Shown: positions 52,941-58,449 of the stretch, one piece after another
Layout of the letters: every line of letters begins with the position of its first letter
Position numbering within the stretch: the stretch's first letter is position 1
NCBI GenBank assembly: GCA_030153045.1
Contig: JASLID010000052.1
Location: 1-58,449 of the forward strand
Direction: 5' to 3'
DNA length: 58,449 nt
Source of the DNA: Flavobacterium sp.
Lineage (GTDB): Bacteria; Bacteroidota; Bacteroidia; Flavobacteriales; Flavobacteriaceae
Notes under the pieces: model-generated
Told to the model about the DNA's origin: nothing
Seen by the model: the letters and a program-made list of their open reading frames with translations, nothing else
Databases searched by the model: none
Made by a program: the position numbers and the translations under genes

Positions 52941-54011
52941 CTAAAACCATCTTCTCCTTTTAAAGTAGTAAATCATTCCTAACATCATCACAAACATAAT
53001 TCCTAGAACTACAAAATAACCGTTTTGAGTTTCTAGTTCGGGCATATTCTCAAAGTTCATACCGTACACACCAACAATAAAAGTTAATGGAATAAAGATA
53101 GATGAAATAATCGTCAACGTTTTCATAATCTCATTCATCTTTTGGCTTTGCGCCGAAAAATAAAAGTGTGTTGCACTATCCAAAGTAGTCATATCATCTT
53201 CAATTTGTTCCAAAAGCTCTAAACTTTTTTGATACAATCGAGTAAAGAAACTGTAATTTTCAGACTCGATGGCATTAAAAACATTGTCGTCCTTAATACT
53301 CGTAATAATATGCAATGAATCGCGCAATGGAATAATGGAACGCTTCAAGAAATTATAATTATCGCGATGCTGCTCTATTTTTTGAATAACAATAGGATTG
53401 ACATGCATTTTGGATAGAATGATTAATTCATCAACCTTGTCTTCTTCACTTTCAATTGTGATGTAGAAGTTTTCCATGATGGCATCCAACAAAATATAGA
53501 GCAAATAATCTGCTTTTTTGGTACGAACAATTCCAGAATGTGTTCTAATTCGTTCGCGAATATGGGTAAAGAAATCGCTTCTTTTTTCCTGAAAAGAAAT
53601 TAAAATTCCATTTTTAAGTAAAAAACTAATCTGTTCTACATTAATCTGCTCTGAATTTTCAGATGGTAATAATGATTTGATATTAAAAAAAAGAATATCA
53701 TGATATTCCTCAATTTTTGTGCGCTTCGTTGTATTTAAAATATCCCCCAACATAAAGTTATCCACCTTCAAATAATTCCCAATTTCCTGAATAACCGAAG
53801 TATCATTTAAACCATGTATGTTAAGCCAGTTTACCTTTGCATAATCGACATTCCTTACTAACTCTCCAAAACGCTTATCAGCACATTCTGTTAAATCAGT
53901 ATCATTATATACAAAAAGTTGCATTTCGGTTTCAACATCTTTGTGATGTCCTGTATATTCTAAATAAGTTGGTTGAACTTTCCTGCCTTTTTTATACTTT
54001 ATTTTTCGCAC
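52941..54011 (-). CDS. corA: Magnesium/cobalt transporter CorA
   Basis: Pentameric inner-membrane channel for Mg2+ and Co2+. About 356 residues: a large cytoplasmic domain, then two C-terminal helices with the selectivity motif Gly-Met-Asn in VGVYGMNFENMPE and a basic C-terminus (YYFKRRRWF). I choose the GTG opening (V/M)RKIKYKKGRKVQPTYLEY, as CorA relatives start there; the frame extends upstream only to a TTG that overlaps a TATTTTTG -7-like sequence. A terminator hairpin lies just upstream, so expression may be attenuated. Confidence 0.9.
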   Translation of the reverse strand: MRKIKYKKGRKVQPTYLEYTGHHKDVETEMQLFVYNDTDLTECADKRFGELVRNVDYAKVNWLNIHGLNDTSVIQEIGNYLKVDNFMLGDILNTTKRTKIEEYHDILFFNIKSLLPSENSEQINVEQISFLLKNGILISFQEKRSDFFTHIRERIRTHSGIVRTKKADYLLYILLDAIMENFYITIESEEDKVDELIILSKMHVNPIVIQKIEQHRDNYNFLKRSIIPLRDSLHIITSIKDDNVFNAIESENYSFFTRLYQKSLELLEQIEDDMTTLDSATHFYFSAQSQKMNEIMKTLTIISSIFIPLTFIVGVYGMNFENMPELETQNGYFVVLGIMFVMMLGMIYYFKRRRWF

Positions 54012-54055
54012 AGTACCATTTTTAGGAGTAATATTACAAAATCTTCTTGTCAAAA

Positions 54056-54092
54056 ATAAAAAAAGCTGTCAAAATATATCTTGACAGCTTTT
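54056..54092 (-). terminator. Terminator-like hairpin in the corA leader
   Basis: On the minus strand AAGCTGTCAA-GATATATT-TTGACAGCTT is followed by a long T-rich run (TTTTTTATTTTTG). There is no minus-strand gene upstream and no plus-strand gene before it, so it cannot serve an ordinary gene; it is either an attenuator of corA or the end of a small RNA. Confidence 0.75.
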
Positions 54093-54216
54093 CTTGAATT
54101 AAATAACTAACATCTATTTTATAATTCTTTCTAAAAATATTTCCTGTTTAAGCCCTCACTTCTATTCTATTTAACTTGAGGACATCTATTTGCTTTCAAT
54201 AAAAGCATATTAATTA
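54060..54216 (-). ncRNA. Candidate corA leader RNA or small RNA, about 155 nt
   Basis: Predicted transcript from the promoter at 54222-54255 to the terminator above. Along it are a GCTTTT-ATTG-AAAGC hairpin (54192-54206), a CCTCA/TGAGGG pairing around a 20-odd base loop (54153-54181) and the terminator. A 13-codon ORF (MLLLKANRCPQVK) begins near the 5' end at 54208. No known riboswitch consensus is recognised. Existence is inferred from signals alone. Confidence 0.4.
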
Positions 54217-54221
54217 TACAT

Positions 54222-54255
54222 CAAATTTAACAAATTATTTTTTTATTACATTCAA
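54222..54255 (-). promoter_or_regulatory. Minus-strand promoter upstream of the corA leader
   Basis: On the minus strand TTG, 23 bases, TAAATTTG (exact -7). Nearest gene in this direction is corA, 211 bases away, with a terminator in between. Confidence 0.45.
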
Positions 54256-54329
54256 AATTTTAAAATATTTATCAAATATTCTATAAATATGTTAATTATA
54301 AGGAAAATTCCTAATGAATAGAATTGCCG

Positions 54330-54358
54330 TTGTAATTAAAAAAACAGTAGTATTTTTA
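54330..54358 (+). promoter_or_regulatory. Candidate hutI promoter
   Basis: TTG, 18-base spacer, TATTTTTA (one mismatch to TAnnTTTG). The transcript would start near 54364, a few bases before the hairpin at 54371. Confidence 0.4.
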
Positions 54359-54370
54359 CACAAAGAATAC

Positions 54371-54437
54371 ATATGATATCGCTATGACTTCCATGTACAA
54401 TCATTTATGGGTAAATTTCTTCATAGCGATACCATAT
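54371..54437. repeat. 17-bp inverted repeat just upstream of hutI
   Basis: ATATGATATCGCTATGA and, 33 bases later, TCATAGCGATACCATAT: 16 of 17 positions pair and the remaining one is a G-U-type or A/G mismatch. The loop contains CCAT/ATGG, which could extend pairing. No T-run follows in either direction, so it is not a terminator. It ends 28 bases before the hutI ATG. Possible 5' RNA structure, operator or small mobile remnant. Confidence 0.75.
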
Positions 54438-54465
54438 TCCCTAAAAAAAGCAATATTAAATACGT

Positions 54466-55701
54466 ATGAAAATTTTAATCATCAATATCAAAGAACTACT
54501 TCAAGTTCGTGAACAAAATATAACAAAAGTATCAGGAGCCGAAATGGCTATTTTACCCAAAATTGACAATGCTTATTTGTTGATTGAAGATAATTTGATT
54601 ACCGATTTTGGTTCTATGGAAAATTGTCCAACAATAACAGTTAACCAAACCATTGATGCAACAGGAAAAGTAGTACTTCCAACTTGGTGTGATAGTCATA
54701 CGCATATTGTTTATGCAGGAAATAGAGTTCAGGAATTTGTTGATCGAATTCATGGTTTGAGCTACGAAGAAATTGCCAATCGTGGAGGTGGTATTTTAAA
54801 TTCAGCTAAAAAACTCAACGAAGCTTCTGAAGAAGAAATTTACAATCAGTCGAAATTTCGTTTGAAAGAAGTCATGCAACAAGGTACTGGAGCTGTCGAA
54901 ATAAAATCAGGCTACGGATTAACCGTTGAAGGCGAATTAAAAATGCTTCGGGTCATAAAAAAATTAGCTGAAAATTATCCCATAAAAATAAAAGCCACTT
55001 TTCTTGGCGCTCACGCATTTCCTTCTGAATACAAAGAAAACCATTCGGCATATATCGATTTGATTATTAATGAAATGCTTCCTAAAATTGCAGAAGAAAA
55101 ATTAGCTGATTATATTGATGCTTTTCTGGAAACAGGTTATTTCTCTGTTGAAGAAACAGAAAAAATTATGGAAGCTGGAAAAAAATATGGTTTAATTCCT
55201 AAAATTCATGTCAACCAATTCACAGCCATCAATGGGATTGCGGCTTGCGTAAAACACGGAGCACTTTCAGTAGATCATCTCGAAATTGTAACTGATGAAG
55301 ATATTGAAGTTTTAAAAAATAGCGATACCATGCCAGTAGCACTTCCAAGTTGTTCTTATTTTATTAGTATTCCTTATACTCCGGCTAGAAAAATGATTTC
55401 AGCAGGATTACCATTAGCTTTAGCTACCGATTTTAATCCCGGTACAACTCCATCTGGAAATATGAATTTTGTGGTAGCCACTGCTTGTATTAAAATGAAA
55501 ATGACTCCAGAAGAAGCTATCAACGCAGCTACAATAAATGGTGCCTATGCCATGGGGATTTCTGAAACACATGGTAGTATTACCAAAGGAAAACATGCTA
55601 ATTTAATCATTACCAAACCTTTACTTTCTTATTATCAGTTACCTTATGAGTTCGGCAGCAATTTACTTGAAGATGTTATTATTGAGGGGAAATTGATTTA
55701 A
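54466..55701 (+). CDS. hutI: Imidazolonepropionase
   Basis: Third step of histidine degradation, imidazolone-propionate to N-formimino-glutamate. 411 residues, amidohydrolase fold. Metal site His-Thr-His in CDSHTHIVYAGNR; RTHGLSYEEI-like RIHGLSYEEIANRGGGIL, EIKSGYGL, KIHVNQF and ATDFNPGT complete the active site. Preceded by a striking hairpin. hutH is 39 kb upstream on the other strand; hutU and hutG are not in the window. Confidence 0.95.
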   Translation: MKILIINIKELLQVREQNITKVSGAEMAILPKIDNAYLLIEDNLITDFGSMENCPTITVNQTIDATGKVVLPTWCDSHTHIVYAGNRVQEFVDRIHGLSYEEIANRGGGILNSAKKLNEASEEEIYNQSKFRLKEVMQQGTGAVEIKSGYGLTVEGELKMLRVIKKLAENYPIKIKATFLGAHAFPSEYKENHSAYIDLIINEMLPKIAEEKLADYIDAFLETGYFSVEETEKIMEAGKKYGLIPKIHVNQFTAINGIAACVKHGALSVDHLEIVTDEDIEVLKNSDTMPVALPSCSYFISIPYTPARKMISAGLPLALATDFNPGTTPSGNMNFVVATACIKMKMTPEEAINAATINGAYAMGISETHGSITKGKHANLIITKPLLSYYQLPYEFGSNLLEDVIIEGKLI

Positions 55702-55730
55702 CTTTTTAAATAAAAAGTCTAATAAAAACT

Positions 55731-55738
55731 TACTTTTG
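55731..55738 (+). promoter_or_regulatory. Candidate -7 element for the 547-residue secreted protein
   Basis: TACTTTTG, exact -7 match, 35 bases before the ATG; no TTG at the right spacing. Confidence 0.35.
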
Positions 55739-55773
55739 CCCTCGTAAAATTAACAAAAAACAAGTCCCAAATC

Positions 55774-57417
55774 ATGAAAAAATTATTTTGCATTTTAATA
55801 CTATTTGTATTCTCTTACAACAATGTTTACTCACAAAAGGCCCTATCGTCTGATTATTCATACAAAGTAAGTGAACCTTACAGAGTTTATGATGCGCATG
55901 ATAAAATTTATTTTGCAAAGGACAACGAAGCTCTAACAATCAAAATTGATAAAGATGAGGTGATGATTCAAAAGTTCAACACTCAGAAGCCAGCGTTTAT
56001 CAGTGAGAAGAAATATGAAAAAGTTTTTCCTAAACACTTTGTTTTAGAAGAAGTTTTAGAAGTAGATAGCAGATTTTATATTTTTTATTCTTCATGGGAT
56101 GGAGATAATGATAAAGAACAGTTGTTTGCGCTTGAAGTAGATTTTTTAAAAGGTGAACTTAATACGAATCCTAAATTAATAATTCAAGTAAATGGTAAAA
56201 TTACAGGGAGAGCAGTTGCCAGTTCATTTACCATTAATGTGGTAGATAAATTTTCTTTTTTTAAATCACATGATAAAAAAACCATGTTAATTAAATATAA
56301 GATAAAACCGCTAGAGAGGGATGATAAAAAAAGCTATAATATTATGGGACTTAATTTATACGATGGAGGATTAAACAATATTTCATCTAATGAAGTTACA
56401 ATGCCGTATACGGAAAGCAAAATGAGGAACTTAGATTATCAGATAGACAATAAAGGGAACTTGTACCTTTTAACAAAAGTTTTTAACGAGGATTCTAACA
56501 GTGATATAAAAAAATCTAAAGACTCTAAAGAGATTGTAGCTAATTATCATATTGAGGTACTATTTATAAAAGCTGGAAGTAATAAAATCGAGATTTCTAA
56601 ACTTGAAAACAAAGATAAATTTGTTAATCGAATCTGGTTATTCGACACCCCAAATGACTATTTGGTTTGTGGCGGTTTTTACAGTAATGGCAAAGGATTC
56701 CATGAGGATATTGATGGAGTAGCGATGTTTAAAGTAAGCTCACAAGGAAAAATACACGATCCAATTTATCATGAAATTCCTCTTGAAATTTTAAATCAAT
56801 ATGAGAGTGCTAAAACTGTCAGAAAAAATGAAAGAAGAGAGCGAAAAAAAGACAATGCAACATTTAATGATTTACAATTAAAAGACCTTTCATTAAACAG
56901 TGATGGCAGTGTTGTTTTAATAGGGGAGCAATATTTTACCATTGAACATTATAGTCCAGGTATGAACGGAATGAGAGCCAGTTATCATACTTCATATCAT
57001 TATTGTGATGTTTTAGCCACTAAAATTGGAGCAAATGGAGAATTGGTTTGGATGAAAAAAATTCCTAAAAATCAAGCTGGCGCAGTAGGTAAAGGAGGAT
57101 TGTCTTATAAACATTTTATGGGAAATGGGAACCATTATATAGTTTATATGGATAATGTCAAAAATATTGATTTGAATTTAAATGAGGAACCTGTAAGACA
57201 TACAGATACAAAAGGAGGCTATTTAACAGCTGTTAAAATTAATGATCTAACAGGAGAATTAGAGAAAGGCTCAATTTTGAATGTGAGAGAAATTAAAAAT
57301 TTTGAATTACATCAATTTTCTACAGACAGGATTTTTAAAACATCGGAAAGTTCGTTCATGTTTGAATCTTATAAAAAGAAAAAGGAAGATGTTATGATTA
57401 ATGTTACTTTAAATTAA
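55774..57417 (+). CDS. Secreted protein of unknown function, 547 residues
   Basis: Signal peptide MKKLFCILILFVFSYNNVYS, then QKAL. The mature protein is rich in short beta strands with repeated aromatic and aspartate turns (RFYIFYSSWDGDNDKEQL, NLYLLTKVF, DYLVCGGFYSNGKGF, GSVVLIGEQYF), which suggests a beta-propeller, but I recognise no family. No catalytic motif is evident, and there is no C-terminal type IX secretion domain that I can see. Monocistronic with a terminator after it. Confidence 0.75.
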   Translation: MKKLFCILILFVFSYNNVYSQKALSSDYSYKVSEPYRVYDAHDKIYFAKDNEALTIKIDKDEVMIQKFNTQKPAFISEKKYEKVFPKHFVLEEVLEVDSRFYIFYSSWDGDNDKEQLFALEVDFLKGELNTNPKLIIQVNGKITGRAVASSFTINVVDKFSFFKSHDKKTMLIKYKIKPLERDDKKSYNIMGLNLYDGGLNNISSNEVTMPYTESKMRNLDYQIDNKGNLYLLTKVFNEDSNSDIKKSKDSKEIVANYHIEVLFIKAGSNKIEISKLENKDKFVNRIWLFDTPNDYLVCGGFYSNGKGFHEDIDGVAMFKVSSQGKIHDPIYHEIPLEILNQYESAKTVRKNERRERKKDNATFNDLQLKDLSLNSDGSVVLIGEQYFTIEHYSPGMNGMRASYHTSYHYCDVLATKIGANGELVWMKKIPKNQAGAVGKGGLSYKHFMGNGNHYIVYMDNVKNIDLNLNEEPVRHTDTKGGYLTAVKINDLTGELEKGSILNVREIKNFELHQFSTDRIFKTSESSFMFESYKKKKEDVMINVTLN

Positions 57418-57449
57418 TCATCAAAAAAATTACAAAATTTTATTCATAA

Positions 57450-57483
57450 AGAAAACCCTAGCTAATTGTTAGGGTTTTCTTTA
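57450..57483 (+). terminator. Terminator after the 547-residue protein gene
   Basis: GAAAACCCTAGC...GTTAGGGTTTTC with T-rich tail; stem resembles the one at 58411. Confidence 0.85.
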
Positions 57484-57618
57484 TTTATAACTTTGAGATT
57501 CAATTATTTGTTAACTTAACGTGAATAATTTCGTTACTTTCAATAAAAACTATAATCAATCAAATTTTTGTTACAAAAAAGATTACTTTAGTATTATAAC
57601 AAAAAAAACAAAGTAGGA

Positions 57619-58389
57619 ATGAAAAAAATTGCAATTTTAGGGCTAATGTTTGTTACAACTTTCTCTTTTGCTCAAAAAGCTGAGAAAATAAAGTATGAAA
57701 AACAAAAAATAAAAGAAATGGAAACCTATCTTTTTGAAGAAACTTTTACTTCTGTTGACAACAAAAAAACATCAACTGTTGTTTTAAAAGATGGAAGAAC
57801 AATTAATGGTTATTTTAAAGATATTGACCGAAAAAAAGGTCAAATTTCCGAAATTGAACTAAAAGATAGTGTTAGCGGAAAAGAAGAAAAGTTTGATGCG
57901 GCTCAAATTTCAGAATTATTTTTGGCTCCAAATAAATTTGAAAAAGGAATGAAAGCATTTAAAAATGCTACCAATATTAGAAGTTTGGCAACAAAAGACA
58001 TGAAAAAAGCAACAAACAAAGAAACTGTTTATTACAAAAATCAAATTGTTTCTTTAAAAAATAAAAAGGAGCAAAAAGAATATTTGATGCAATTAATAAA
58101 CCCTGATTTTAATAGTATAATTGAAGTTTACGGTGATCCTAATGCTCACGAAACTGCTGGCGCAAGCTTTGGAGGAATGCAAATGGGCGGTGGTGTAATT
58201 AAATCTTTTTATGTAAAAAAAGGAGATAAAGTAATTTGGTTACACAAAGACGATTTTAAAGATTATTACAATGAATTATTTGGCGACAATCCAGAATTCA
58301 TTAAAAATTATCCATTAAATTCAATCGAATGGGGATATTTAAGCTATTTGATTTATGAATATAGCAGAATGAAAGAAGGAGCAAAATAA
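57619..58389 (+). CDS. Secreted protein of unknown function, 256 residues
   Basis: Signal peptide MKKIAILGLMFVTTFSFA, then QKAE. The mature protein is lysine-rich and has an SH3-like or Sm-like stretch VVLKDGRTINGYFKDIDRKK near the N-terminus, a glycine-methionine segment (GGMQMGGGV) and YLIYEYSRMKEG at the end. Family not recognised; periplasmic or surface location inferred from the signal peptide. A terminator follows at once. Confidence 0.75.
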   Translation: MKKIAILGLMFVTTFSFAQKAEKIKYEKQKIKEMETYLFEETFTSVDNKKTSTVVLKDGRTINGYFKDIDRKKGQISEIELKDSVSGKEEKFDAAQISELFLAPNKFEKGMKAFKNATNIRSLATKDMKKATNKETVYYKNQIVSLKNKKEQKEYLMQLINPDFNSIIEVYGDPNAHETAGASFGGMQMGGGVIKSFYVKKGDKVIWLHKDDFKDYYNELFGDNPEFIKNYPLNSIEWGYLSYLIYEYSRMKEGAK

Positions 58390-58410
58390 TTAATGAATTT
58401 TCCAACAATG

Positions 58411-58447
58411 AAAAACCCTAGCAATTGCTAGGGTTTTCTTTTTTTTG
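58411..58447 (+). terminator. Terminator after the 256-residue protein gene
   Basis: AAAACCCTAGCAATTGCTAGGGTTTT (a perfect palindrome in its central 18 bases) followed by a long T-run. Confidence 0.92.
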
Positions 58448-58449
58448 TT

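Noticed and set aside
54012..54053. Longer CorA N-terminus starting at TTG
   Set aside because: Extension is not typical of CorA, and the TTG coincides with a -7-like element; the GTG before RKIKYKKGRK fits the family better.
54313..54375. 20-codon plus-strand ORF (MNRIAVVIKKTV...) upstream of hutI
   Set aside because: No histidine-rich content or other leader-peptide feature, it runs into the hairpin and overlaps the likely promoter.
1..58449. CRISPR arrays, prophage, insertion sequences, rRNA genes
   Set aside because: No direct-repeat spacer arrays, transposase, integrase, phage structural genes or rRNA sequence were seen on either strand.

Overview
The window is a stretch of chromosome from a member of the Bacteroidota, most likely a Flavobacterium or close relative. 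The DNA is visibly AT-rich. The best-formed promoters have a TAnnTTTG -7 element with a TTG about 18-23 bases upstream, the Bacteroidota sigma-A type. Start codons mostly lack Shine-Dalgarno sequences. The gene set is typical of the group: OMP_b-brl-type TonB receptor, GldL-like membrane protein, PiT/DUF47/OprP phosphate genes, aerobic amino-acid catabolism. I see no prophage, insertion sequence, CRISPR array or large horizontally acquired island.

Layout: 1-161 holds tRNA-Pro and tRNA-Ser (minus). 422-9147 carries thiolase, an NlpC/P60 hydrolase, gyrA with a TPR gene, and clpC. 9360-13604 is a run of small plus-strand genes headed by a RimB-RimK fusion and rich in small membrane proteins (YetF, YoaK, TMEM175, GldL-like, DUF1304). 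13593-15579 carries a GyrI-like protein and hutH. 15709-19515 contains a tandem tlpA pair, a broken copy of the nnrD 3' end between the two copies, and intact nnrD. 19607-24589 is the thrABC operon behind a threonine-rich leader peptide and attenuator. 24670-28431 holds gcvT, yebC and an ABC exporter. 28492-34899 holds a CBS/cysteine synthase homologue, oligopeptidase B, ybaB, threonine aldolase, frameshifted prfB and DoxX. 35022-40558 holds an M1 peptidase, an S41 peptidase, a lipoprotein and an acyl-CoA carboxylase beta subunit. 41024-44376 is a phosphate uptake unit. 44425-49471 holds menE, a CPBP protease, an ArsC-like protein and a TonB receptor. 49519-51360 holds a 57-residue membrane protein and fumC. 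51393-54011 is corA, DUF1003 and an exported protein. 54466-58389 is hutI plus two secreted proteins of unknown function.

How genes work together: thrA-thrB-thrC convert aspartate to threonine under apparent attenuation control, while threonine aldolase and gcvT act in threonine/glycine turnover. hutH and hutI are two steps of histidine degradation but lie 39 kb apart. The DUF47-PiT-porin unit would carry phosphate across both membranes. corA and DUF1003 appear to be co-transcribed.

The most interesting non-coding signals are: the thr attenuator; a promoter-hairpin-terminator unit upstream of corA that could be a riboregulator or a small RNA; a 17-bp-stem hairpin just upstream of hutI; two copies of a dispersed structured element with compensatory stem changes; and a MITE-like element after clpC. 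I found no convincing new multi-gene defence or metabolic system; most of the window is ordinary core genome.
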